Positions 43,968-51,623 of a stretch of DNA of 64,000 nucleotides are shown here, piece by piece (position 1 is the stretch's first letter; every line of letters starts with the position of its first letter). The notes under the pieces were generated by a model. That model searched no databases, was not told the origin of the DNA, and saw only the letters and a list, made by a program, of their open reading frames with translations. A program made the position numbers and the translations under genes. The stretch comes from a virus, in IMG/VR virus record IMGVR_UViG_3300047323_000673, positions 116,808 to 180,807 of that record. One strand, written 5' to 3'.

Positions 43968-44741
43968 ATGAGTCAGTATTCAGAATTTAAAGAAAAATTT
44001 CTTGATTCAATTCAGGAAAGTATAAAAAATATAAAATCTTTTAAAAATCTTCCTATGAAATTAAAAAAAGACCCTAATTTCATAGCGGAAACTCTAAAAT
44101 TAGTTCACATAAATGAAGCATATGTTGGCCAATATGAAGAATTAGTTCCTGAAATAATAAAAGAATTAGATATAAATAAAGAGGTTGCATTAATTCTTGT
44201 TAAGTCACATGGATATTTACTATGTCGTTTGCCAGAACATTTTAAAGATGATGAAGATGTTATTTTAGAAGCTATTAATAGTTATGCTTTTTCCTTAAAT
44301 TATGCTAGTAAAAAATCAAAAGATAATAAAAAATTGGCTTTAGCCGCAGTTAAGCTTAAACCAGATATGTTAGAAGTGATTTCTAAAAGATTATGTGAAG
44401 ATAAAGAAGTAGTATTGGAAGCAGTAAAAGTTGATGGAAAAGCAGTTAACTATGCTCCTAACTTATGGAGTGACAAAGAAGTTATGTTAGAAGCAGCAAA
44501 AACTAACATAAATGTTTTGCAATATTTAGGGCAGGATTTAGTTGGTGATAAAGAAATAGCATTAGCAGCATATAAATGTGACAAATTTGCTTACCAATAT
44601 TTCACCAAAGAATTAAAACAAGAAATTATAGATAAAAATATTGAAGATATTGCTTCATATCTTGAATCATCAATTTTAGCTGATGCATTACAAACAGAAT
44701 TGATTGAGTCAAAAATACAAATAAAAAAGGTAAAAATTTGA
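43968..44741 (+). CDS. DUF4116 repeat protein 1
   Basis: 257 aa. About five 49-residue-type helical units with the DUF4116 pattern, e.g. FKDDEDVILEAINSYAFSLNYAS and CEDKEVVLEAVKVDGKAVNYA. It ends LADALQTELIES plus IKKVKI, the same tail as on the ankyrin proteins, and stops with TGA. DUF4116 is a repeat of unknown function found in bacteria and protist-associated genomes. First of three paralogues in tandem. Confidence 0.85.
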   Translation: MSQYSEFKEKFLDSIQESIKNIKSFKNLPMKLKKDPNFIAETLKLVHINEAYVGQYEELVPEIIKELDINKEVALILVKSHGYLLCRLPEHFKDDEDVILEAINSYAFSLNYASKKSKDNKKLALAAVKLKPDMLEVISKRLCEDKEVVLEAVKVDGKAVNYAPNLWSDKEVMLEAAKTNINVLQYLGQDLVGDKEIALAAYKCDKFAYQYFTKELKQEIIDKNIEDIASYLESSILADALQTELIESKIQIKKVKI

Positions 44742-44769
44742 AAAATAATATTCAAATTAAAAATGATAT

Positions 44770-45930
44770 ATGAATAAAGATGACTATATTAAATTAATCA
44801 AAAAACAACATATTCAACGAGTTACAGCTAATATTAATCTTTTAAAAAATGTTCCTAGTTTATTTAAAAATGATAAAACTTTTATTTTGGAAGTAATAAG
44901 TAAACTCCAACTATATAACGATTTTAATATTTTATACGAATCAATATCAGAAGATTTACAAAAAAATAAAGAAATAGTATCAAAAATTATTGAAATTCAA
45001 CCTATCTTTCTCAAAAATTTACCTGAAGAATTTAAAAACGATGAGAAATTTGTTTATCAAGCAATAAACAAAGAACCATCTGCATTAATGTACGCATCTG
45101 ATAGGTTTAAAGATAATAAAAAATTAGTTTTATATTCCATAAAAGCATTAGATATGAGATTCAATATAAAGATTTTTTTAGAAAGCTTATCAGATAAAAT
45201 GAAAGATGATAAAGATGTTATATTGGAATGCATAAAGTCAGAACCTTCCTCATTTCTTTTGGCTTCAAATAAAATAAGAAATAATAAAGTAATAGTTAAG
45301 AAAGCAGTTAAAAACGATGTTGATTTATATAAATATCTTCCAGATGAGTTGAAAAGAGATAAAGAAATTGCATTACTGTTCGTGGGACGATTTGTATGTG
45401 CTTACCATGAATTACCCTTAGAATTAAAAAATGATGAAGATATAATATTAGAGGAATTAAAACATGATACATCGTGTTTACTTGATGCTAGTAATGACAT
45501 ATTTGAGAATAAAAAAATTGCTTTAGCTGCTTTAAAAAAAGATTCCCATTTTTTGAATAAATTTTCTGAACAATTAAGGGATGATGAAGATGTTGTATTG
45601 ACATCAGTTAAGCAGAATGGCTTAAGCTTAGAACATGCATCACCCAGATTAAAAAATAATAAAAATATAGTAATTGAAGCTGTAAAAAAAATAAGTCAAG
45701 CCATAAGTTTTGCATCTACTGAATTAAAAAATGATAAAGAAGTTGCTCTAGTTGCTTGTAGGAAAAAATCTTCTGTAAATTATCTTAGCGATGAACTGAA
45801 AAAAGAGCTTGATGGAGTAAAAGATATTGAAAGCTATTTAAAGGCGGCTATCCTTAAAGAAAACTTAGATAGTGAACTTTCTATGACAAAATCAAAAAGC
45901 ATGATGCAAACTAAAAAACTGAAAGTTTAA
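44770..45930 (+). CDS. DUF4116 repeat protein 2
   Basis: 386 aa, with about seven units such as FKNDEKFVYQAINKEPSALMYAS and LRDDEDVVLTSVKQNGLSLEHAS. It ends AAILKENLDSELS then TKKLKV. It follows the first paralogue by 28 bp. No signal or membrane segment. Confidence 0.88.
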   Translation: MNKDDYIKLIKKQHIQRVTANINLLKNVPSLFKNDKTFILEVISKLQLYNDFNILYESISEDLQKNKEIVSKIIEIQPIFLKNLPEEFKNDEKFVYQAINKEPSALMYASDRFKDNKKLVLYSIKALDMRFNIKIFLESLSDKMKDDKDVILECIKSEPSSFLLASNKIRNNKVIVKKAVKNDVDLYKYLPDELKRDKEIALLFVGRFVCAYHELPLELKNDEDIILEELKHDTSCLLDASNDIFENKKIALAALKKDSHFLNKFSEQLRDDEDVVLTSVKQNGLSLEHASPRLKNNKNIVIEAVKKISQAISFASTELKNDKEVALVACRKKSSVNYLSDELKKELDGVKDIESYLKAAILKENLDSELSMTKSKSMMQTKKLKV

Positions 45931-45933
45931 AAC

Positions 45934-47157
45934 ATGAATAAAGAAATCAGACAACAACATATTAATAGACTTAAATATAATCTAAACTCTTTTAAGGATT
46001 TATTAACTTCTATTAAAAGTGATAAAGAGTTTGTTCTAGAGTTAATAGGCAATTTAAATATAATGCATGATATGAAGACATTATATGATGCATTGCCCGA
46101 AGTTTTACAAAAAGATAAAGAGGTAGGATTAAAAATTGTTGAAATAAATCCGATGGCTTTACAACACCTCTCTGATAATTTTAAAGATGATAAAGATATT
46201 GTCTATAAAGCAGTAAAATTAGAACCATCTGTATTAATTTATGCATCTGAAAAATTTAGGGATGATAAAACTTTAGCTTTATATGCTACAAGCTCTTATG
46301 AATTACTTATGGATGTAACCCCAATGTTAGAAAGCTTATCAGATAGATTAAAAGATGATAAGGAAATTATTAGTCAATGTGCAAGATTACAGCCTTCTTC
46401 TTTTTTATTAGCTTCAGATAGGCTCCAAAATGATAAAGATGTGGCAAAAATAGCAGTTAGAGGTGATGGTATTTTATATAGACATCTTCCAGAACAATTT
46501 AAAAATGATAAAGAAATTGCATTAATAGCAGTAAGTCAATACTCATCCATTTATGAATCTTTACCATTAGAGCTACAAAATGATAAAGATATAGGCTTAG
46601 CAGCAGTAAGAAAGAACTATCAAGTATATGAAAGTTTAACTCCACATTTACAAAATGATGAAGATATAGCCTTAGAAGCATTAAAAGTAGACACATCTTG
46701 TCTAAATTATGCAGGAAAAGAGATATTTAAAAGTAAAATAGTCGCTTTAACTGCTTTTAAAAAAGATTCACAATTTTTACATAAATTCAGTGAAAAATTA
46801 AAAGATGATGAAGATGTAATTAAACTTGCAATTAAGCAAAATGGTTTAAATTTAGAGTATGCTTCTAGTAGACTACGCAATAACAAAGAGTTAGTGCTTG
46901 CAGCAGTAAAAAGTCAGGGTTCTTCACTATTCTTTGCATCTGATATATTAAAAAATGACAAAGAAATAGCCTTATATGCATATAAAAGATATAAGAAAGC
47001 TATGAATTATTTTGGTGAAGAACTGAAAAAAGAACTTGTTGGAGTAAAGAATATTGAAGGCTATCTGAAAGCAGCCATGTTTAAAGAAGATTTGGCTAGT
47101 GAGTTAAGTGAACAAACACAAGAAGCTACTACAAAAGCGAAGAAGATTAAAATTTGA
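45934..47157 (+). CDS. DUF4116 repeat protein 3
   Basis: 407 aa, closely collinear with the second paralogue (about eight units, e.g. LQNDEDIALEALKVDTSCLNYA and LKDDEDVIKLAIKQNGLNLEYAS). It ends AAMFKEDLASELSEQ then AKKIKI, with tandem stops TGA TAA. It starts 3 bp after the previous gene. Confidence 0.88.
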   Translation: MNKEIRQQHINRLKYNLNSFKDLLTSIKSDKEFVLELIGNLNIMHDMKTLYDALPEVLQKDKEVGLKIVEINPMALQHLSDNFKDDKDIVYKAVKLEPSVLIYASEKFRDDKTLALYATSSYELLMDVTPMLESLSDRLKDDKEIISQCARLQPSSFLLASDRLQNDKDVAKIAVRGDGILYRHLPEQFKNDKEIALIAVSQYSSIYESLPLELQNDKDIGLAAVRKNYQVYESLTPHLQNDEDIALEALKVDTSCLNYAGKEIFKSKIVALTAFKKDSQFLHKFSEKLKDDEDVIKLAIKQNGLNLEYASSRLRNNKELVLAAVKSQGSSLFFASDILKNDKEIALYAYKRYKKAMNYFGEELKKELVGVKNIEGYLKAAMFKEDLASELSEQTQEATTKAKKIKI

Positions 47158-47167
47158 TAAAAAAGTC

Positions 47168-47196
47168 TTGCATTTATTAAAGAGTTGGGATATAAT
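47168..47196 (+). promoter_or_regulatory. tmRNA promoter
   Basis: TTGCAT (47168-47173), a 17-bp spacer and a perfect TATAAT (47191-47196), 35 bp upstream of the first helix of the permuted tmRNA. Confidence 0.8.
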
Positions 47197-47202
47197 CTTT
47201 TC

Positions 47203-47557
47203 TGTAGTCAGCGATGATTACAAGATTGCTGTATATCTGGTCAAGCGGAAGTGTTTCGGAAGCGGGTTCGACTCCCGCCATCTCCACCAAAAACATATTC
47301 GTTTTACACTCTCAACAAGTGTACTCCAGAAATTAGATACTGAAGTATGAGTATTTTTTTGATGGGGATGTTCTGGCTTCGACGGGGCAACAAAGTGAGA
47401 TTGGCAGCACGGTAGGCGATGACCGTAAATCAAGCAAAAATGATATCTGCAAACGATACCAACTATAGTCTCGCTGCTTAAAAACCAGTGACTATCGGGG
47501 CCTTCCAAAGCCTTGTTACCCAAGATGGAATGAAAAAGCACCTTCGGGTGCTTTTTT
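47203..47557 (+). ncRNA. ssrA: Circularly permuted two-piece tmRNA
   Basis: The 3' (acceptor) half comes first: T-arm GCGGG-TTCGACT-CCCGC (47262-47278), acceptor strand CATCTCC (47279-47285) and encoded A-CCA (47286-47289). The 5' (coding) half follows: GGGGATG (47364-47370), TTCTGG-TTCGACGGGG hallmark, and the tag reading frame 47449-47481 (ANDTNYSLAA, TAA). GGGGATG pairs with CATCTCC, with the alanine-identity G3-U70 wobble. A split helix also joins the halves (AGAT...CAGC 47398-47408 with GCTG...ATCT 47228-47238). The 74-nt spacer 47290-47363 would be removed. It rescues stalled ribosomes with SmpB, which is not in the window. The outer 5' end is estimated. Confidence 0.9.
47533..47557 (+). 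terminator. tmRNA terminator
   Basis: The stem AAAAAGCACC/GGTGCTTTTTT with a stable TTCG tetraloop. Confidence 0.9.
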
Positions 47558-47642
47558 CGTTTTTGCTTTAGATTTATTAAAAATTATTTGATAATTTTAA
47601 TATTATTTTATATGTTGCTCCTAAGCAATTTATGGAATAATA

Positions 47643-48386
47643 GTGAAGATAATAACGGAAAATAATGCATTTGTTTATATTTGGTATAACAAGGTTAAAA
47701 AGATGTTCTATATTGGTAAGCATTATGGGTTGCCTAATGATGGCTATATTTGTTCATCTAAGCCAATGTTAAGAGATTATAAAAAGAATCCTGAACATTT
47801 CAAAAGAAGAATTTTACAATATGTAAATGAAATAGATGGTTCACAAAGTTTAGATGCTGAAACTAAATGGCTTGCTCTCATTCCGGATGAACAATTAGGA
47901 AAAAAATATTACAATTTGAAAAAGGAGACTTTTGGGCATAATCGTGGACATAAAAAATCTCGTGTTTGGAATTCAGGGCTGTCCAAAGAACAGCAAAGAG
48001 AATATCAAGAGTTAAGAAAAAATAAATTATTTTGTCTTTTAACTGAAAAACCAAAAAGAGGAATAATCTTTAAACCTATTATTGAATATACTTGTGGTTT
48101 TTGTAAAAAAATTTTTGATAGTAAAATAAATAGAAAGTTTTGCTCAAAAAGCTGTTCTGCAAAATGGGCAAATGCTAATGGTGGTGCAGAAAGATCTAGT
48201 AAAGCAAATAAAGGCAGACTAGCTTGGAATAAAGGTCTTCCCAATGCTACTGCTGCTGCCAATGGTAAAAAAAGTGCCGCTAAACAATCTGCAACAGTCA
48301 CTGGTCGTAAATTATTTATTCGTGAAGATGGTTCAAGAACCTGGATTTACCCTAATAAGAATCTTGGCACTCAACAAGCCACCTAA
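47643..48386 (+). CDS. GIY-YIG homing endonuclease-like protein
   Basis: 247 aa from a GTG at 47643 (GGAATAATA upstream). The N-terminal FVYIWYNKVKKMFYIGKHYG is a GIY-YIG nuclease opening; the middle YTCGFCKKIF...RKFCSKSCSAKWAN is a C4 zinc finger; the later NKGRLAWNKGLP is a NUMOD3-like DNA-binding repeat. Free-standing genes of this kind are common in phages. It lies directly after the tmRNA and could target that locus in rivals. Confidence 0.82.
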   Translation: MKIITENNAFVYIWYNKVKKMFYIGKHYGLPNDGYICSSKPMLRDYKKNPEHFKRRILQYVNEIDGSQSLDAETKWLALIPDEQLGKKYYNLKKETFGHNRGHKKSRVWNSGLSKEQQREYQELRKNKLFCLLTEKPKRGIIFKPIIEYTCGFCKKIFDSKINRKFCSKSCSAKWANANGGAERSSKANKGRLAWNKGLPNATAAANGKKSAAKQSATVTGRKLFIREDGSRTWIYPNKNLGTQQAT

Positions 48387-48411
48387 AAAAAAGCCCTGTG
48401 TGGGCTTTTTT
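48385..48411 (+). terminator. Terminator of endonuclease gene
   Basis: The stem AAAAGCCC/GGGCTTTT with a 5-base loop and T6. Confidence 0.8.
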
Positions 48412-48426
48412 CATTTCTGCTTCAAA

Positions 48427-49074
48427 TTATATTTTCGTTCTTTTACTAGGTAATTGATTTTTTGGTAAATCTTTTTGTAGTTTTTCAGATAAAATATAAT
48501 TATCAATTGCATTTTTTCTAGTATCAGGATCTTTGATTAAAAACCAGTAAGGAATAAATTGATATGATTCATCAAATATATATTCGGAATCATTCAGCAG
48601 TAAATTATATGGAGTCCAAAGGGTTAAATCTTTATTGAATTTAGCATTATCAAACATTTGAGTCATGCTTTCTACATTACTAACATTCCACTTGCTGATA
48701 TCACCATTAAATTCAGAACTAGCGAACATTCTGCCCATATCATTTACTTGAGAGACATCCCATTGTGATATATTTCCATTAAATTTTGCTTGGCTGAACA
48801 TATTAACCATATCTTTAACTTTTGATGTATTCCATTTTGAAATATCACCATTAAAGTTTGAGCGAGAAAACATTCCTACCATGTATTCAACATTAGAAAC
48901 ATCCCATTTACTAATATCCCCATTGAATTTAGAATTATAGAATAAGTAATACATATTTGTAACTTGGCTTACATCTATATGATTTAAATCACATTCATTT
49001 CCACACAGGGACATTTCTAGCTTAATTAAAGTTTTTAAATGGTCTTTATCTTTAGCAATGATTTTATGTGTCAT
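48427..49074 (-). CDS. DUF285 (BspA-like) repeat protein with shared tail
   Basis: 215 aa. Four to five 24-residue repeats of the type [20 protein letters not shown], the DUF285/BspA-like leucine-rich-type repeat, often found in surface or host-interaction proteins. No signal peptide. It ends [11 protein letters not shown] then PSKRTKI, the window-wide tail. Confidence 0.88.
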   Translation of the reverse strand: MTHKIIAKDKDHLKTLIKLEMSLCGNECDLNHIDVSQVTNMYYLFYNSKFNGDISKWDVSNVEYMVGMFSRSNFNGDISKWNTSKVKDMVNMFSQAKFNGNISQWDVSQVNDMGRMFASSEFNGDISKWNVSNVESMTQMFDNAKFNKDLTLWTPYNLLLNDSEYIFDESYQFIPYWFLIKDPDTRKNAIDNYILSEKLQKDLPKNQLPSKRTKI

Positions 49075-49081
49075 AATAAAA

Positions 49082-49432
49082 TTAAACCTTTAGCTTTTTG
49101 CTATCTATATTATGACTTACATCCAACTCTTTACTTAATTCTTCAGCTTTTCTTTGTACAAATAAATCTTTAACCTCTCCAGTTATATACTTAGGATCAA
49201 TCAATTCTTCCTTTAGATTTAATTCAAAAATTAAACAATGTAAAAAATTTTTATTTTCAGAATTAAAACATGCACCATAAGCTATAACATATCTATTTTC
49301 TTGAGATAATTCATGTTTTGAAGTCAACAAATTTTTAAATTGTTCTAAATTATTTAAAATAATCGTTGCATTTATTTCAATTAAAAATAAACTAGATTGA
49401 GAAAAAAATGTTGGAAGTGCCATATGTGACAT
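49082..49432 (-). CDS. Remnant or minimal ankyrin-family protein
   Basis: 116 aa. It lacks clear ankyrin units but keeps the array-specific C-terminal module ([37 protein letters not shown]) and the tail DSKKLKV. It may be a decayed array member or a minimal carrier of the module. It follows in operon order before the DUF285 gene (7-bp gap). Confidence 0.65.
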   Translation of the reverse strand: MSHMALPTFFSQSSLFLIEINATIILNNLEQFKNLLTSKHELSQENRYVIAYGACFNSENKNFLHCLIFELNLKEELIDPKYITGEVKDLFVQRKAEELSKELDVSHNIDSKKLKV

Positions 49433-49542
49433 AGTTAATAACCTTATATTATTAGTTATTATTATATACCAAGAAGATCATGAATGTCACCTCACAGTCT
49501 CAATATATGTTATACTTTATCTAACTTTAACAAATTCTAGAT

Positions 49543-49887
49543 ATGACAATGACTGAAACAATCAAATTTGCTCTTGCCATCAAGATACTGCGTGAGTCTC
49601 GTGGTCTATCAGCTTCTGAACTATCAATTCGTGCTGGTTTAGCTCCCTACATTGTTAGTCGTCTTGAACGAGGGAAATTAAATTTAGACTTTCTAACAGC
49701 AATGAGTTTAGCTAAAGAACTAGATATTAGTTTAGAATTATTGGCTGAAACTGCTAAGAATTTGCCACCTGAGCTATTAGAGCAAGAAACAAAGTTAATT
49801 CAAGCTCGTGAAGAAATAAAAAAACTAAAAAATGAATCAAAAGTAATTCTCAAAAATTCTCTTGAAACCAATAAAAATAAACCATAA
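49543..49887 (+). CDS. XRE-family regulator
   Basis: 114 aa. Cro/C1-type helix-turn-helix at 13-65 (ILRESRGLSASELSIRAGLA then VSRLERGKLNLDFLTAMSLA), followed by a C-terminal coiled coil (ELLEQETKLIQAREEIKKLK). DNA targets are unknown. It could regulate the adjacent small-gene operon. Confidence 0.88.
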   Translation: MTMTETIKFALAIKILRESRGLSASELSIRAGLAPYIVSRLERGKLNLDFLTAMSLAKELDISLELLAETAKNLPPELLEQETKLIQAREEIKKLKNESKVILKNSLETNKNKP

Positions 49888-49963
49888 TTAAAATATATAT
49901 TAATTGACTAATTAATTGTGTTAAAATAATATAATATCGGATTAAACTATAAGGAAAATACTT

Positions 49964-50128
49964 ATGAAAAGTATTCATCATGGAAAAGCTGGAGCAAATG
50001 CTAAACTAAAAGGTAAGCTAACTAAAGATTTATCTTGTGGTTGCTGCACAATGCAAAATTTTAAATGGCAAGAAAAAGTAAAAGAAGCTAAGAAAGAAAT
50101 TAAGAAAGTTAATATGGAAGAAGCATGA
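49964..50128 (+). CDS. 54-aa Cys-containing small protein
   Basis: 54 aa with the RBS AAGGAAA. A CGCC cluster (LSCGCCTM, 25-28) between basic segments, then a helical lysine/glutamate end. Its TGA overlaps the next ATG (ATGA), so the three small genes here form one operon. Unknown function. Confidence 0.7.
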   Translation: MKSIHHGKAGANAKLKGKLTKDLSCGCCTMQNFKWQEKVKEAKKEIKKVNMEEA

Positions 50129-50364
50129 TTCAACATTATCTAAAAAATTCAACAGATTATTGGGAAGTGAATACAGCAGGCACTTTACATATGATTTGGT
50201 TTGAACCTAAAGTAGCACTTAAAGTTAAGGGCAAAAAAGGCTTAACCGATATAGAAATGACTCCTGAAGAAGCAGAAAAAATGGCTTCTGAATTATTAAA
50301 TTATGCAGAATTTATTAGGGAGACAAAAAATAAGTTGCTTAATAAACAAAAGGAACAAGCATGA
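50125..50364 (+). CDS. Small conserved protein, paralogue A
   Basis: 79 aa. MIQHYLKNSTDYWEVNTAGT, then WFEPKVALKVKGKKGLTDIEMTPEEAEKMA and a helix. Paralogous to the next gene (FEPKVLVQLQEKG...MSPEEAEYMAADLL). Four-base overlaps on both sides. Unknown function. Confidence 0.75.
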   Translation: MIQHYLKNSTDYWEVNTAGTLHMIWFEPKVALKVKGKKGLTDIEMTPEEAEKMASELLNYAEFIRETKNKLLNKQKEQA

Positions 50365-50597
50365 TTCATAATAGAATAAATGGTTCAGGAGATCATTGGG
50401 GAGTAAGTTACACAGGATATATTGAAGAAATGCCACTAGACTTTGAACCAAAGGTTCTTGTTCAATTGCAGGAAAAAGGTGAACAGGTTCGTGTAGGTAT
50501 GAGTCCTGAAGAAGCAGAATATATGGCGGCTGACTTATTGAAGTTTGCAGCTAAAGTAAGAGAAGGTATAAAGAATAGAGATGCTCAAGTAGAGTAA
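50361..50597 (+). CDS. Small conserved protein, paralogue B
   Basis: 78 aa, sharing the EPKV...MSPEEAEYMAADLLKFA core with paralogue A. Last gene of the three-gene operon. It resembles small phage-encoded beta-then-helix proteins, but I recognise no family. Confidence 0.75.
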   Translation: MIHNRINGSGDHWGVSYTGYIEEMPLDFEPKVLVQLQEKGEQVRVGMSPEEAEYMAADLLKFAAKVREGIKNRDAQVE

Positions 50598-50599
50598 AG

Positions 50600-50623
50600 A
50601 AAAGCCTCCAACTGGAGGCTTTT
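50600..50623. terminator. Bidirectional terminator
   Basis: The stem AAAAGCCTCCA/TGGAGGCTTTT lies between convergent genes. Confidence 0.85.
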
Positions 50624-50630
50624 GTATTAT

Positions 50631-51038
50631 TTATCCATGCGTAAACTTTATGACAAATTCATTGTTTTGGCAATTTTTATACTTTACAAAAGAAACATTT
50701 TCAACTTCTTTTATAAGATCTTTTACATTATTGCAGTTTTGAACTTTATATTTTATAACAGCAATAGTATCTTTATTTTCTGTGCTTAATGTAAATTTAC
50801 CTAAGTCTTTATCATTAATAGCATAAGGTTCTTGAGATACTATTGGTTTCATCATCATTATATTTAAATTATGAAAATTAGCTTGAGCAATATAAAGACC
50901 ACCAATCTCATATATCATTCTTTTTATATTTATCACATCTTGATTAATTTTAACTGGTTGGGTTGATGCTCCAAAAAATGCTGCATAACTTGAAGTTGCA
51001 AATAAGCTCATAAATAGTGTAAAAATTATTTTTTTCAT
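50631..51038 (-). CDS. Secreted hypothetical protein
   Basis: 135 aa. Signal peptide MKKIIFTLFMSLFATSSYA, then a small domain with two cysteines (QNCNNV, KNCQNN) able to form a disulfide. Periplasmic; no family recognised. The RBS is AAGGAGA. Confidence 0.72.
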   Translation of the reverse strand: MKKIIFTLFMSLFATSSYAAFFGASTQPVKINQDVINIKRMIYEIGGLYIAQANFHNLNIMMMKPIVSQEPYAINDKDLGKFTLSTENKDTIAVIKYKVQNCNNVKDLIKEVENVSFVKYKNCQNNEFVIKFTHG

Positions 51039-51202
51039 ATATCTCCTTAGTTAAGTATTTAATCTTAACATAAAATTAAAAAAATATAAATTAAATTCAA
51101 AGGGATAATGAAATTTCTTTATAAAATACATTTAAATTTATGTCGGTTTTTAATTTCTGTAAAATTTTTTAACAAATTAACTATAAAAAAGGTCTTTTTT
51201 TA

Positions 51203-51231
51203 TTGACAGATCTTGATTTCTTTCTTATAAG
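51203..51231 (+). promoter_or_regulatory. Promoter of coiled-coil/helicase operon
   Basis: TTGACA (51203-51208), a 17-bp spacer and TATAAG (51226-51231), among the best matches in the window. The ATG at 51232 touches the -10 box, so translation must start at 51259. Confidence 0.75.
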
Positions 51232-51258
51232 ATGTGCTCAATTGTTATAGAAGAAGAC

Positions 51259-51606
51259 ATGGATACCATTAATATTATCACCTTAGTAGCTATCATTATC
51301 GTTTTAGCATGTGTTGTGTTTCAATTTATCTTAATTGGTCAATTAAGTAAAAAGAATGAAGACTTGGCTTCAATGGTAAACAAATTAATTATGACAAATG
51401 AGGAATATAAGGCCAATTTGTCTAACATTATGGAACAAAAGGGAAGAGAGTCTGCTCAAGCAATTAGTGAAGTAGGTAAAGACATCAAATTACAGTTGTC
51501 TTACCACAAGTCATTTTTGGAAGATCAAGCTCAAAAGAACAGACAAGATATCGTGGATATCAAAGAGCGTTTAGAGTACCTTTCAACCGAAGTAAATATT
51601 GACTAA
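51259..51606 (+). CDS. Membrane-anchored coiled-coil protein
   Basis: 115 aa from the ATG at 51259. N-terminal membrane helix (IITLVAIIIVLACVVFQFILI), then a long coiled coil (SKKNEDLASMVNKLIMTNEE ... DIKERLEYLS), an RmuC-like or sensor-like layout. It is co-transcribed with the helicase 17 bp downstream and may recruit it to the membrane. Confidence 0.78.
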   Translation: MDTINIITLVAIIIVLACVVFQFILIGQLSKKNEDLASMVNKLIMTNEEYKANLSNIMEQKGRESAQAISEVGKDIKLQLSYHKSFLEDQAQKNRQDIVDIKERLEYLSTEVNID

Positions 51607-51623
51607 TTAATTGATGGGTAAAA

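Noticed and set aside
47260-47289. A tRNA 3' half (T-arm, acceptor strand, CCA)
   Set aside because: No anticodon or D-arm precedes it, and its acceptor strand pairs with the tmRNA 5' half at 47364. It is the acceptor piece of the permuted tmRNA.
47108-47541. Open frames of 80 and 107 codons across the tmRNA
   Set aside because: They overlap the tmRNA halves and the end of the DUF4116 gene and have no supporting features.
49543-50597. Toxin-antitoxin system (XRE gene plus small genes)
   Set aside because: The small proteins show no toxin fold or residues, and the XRE gene is a separate unit with its own spacing. Nothing supports toxicity.
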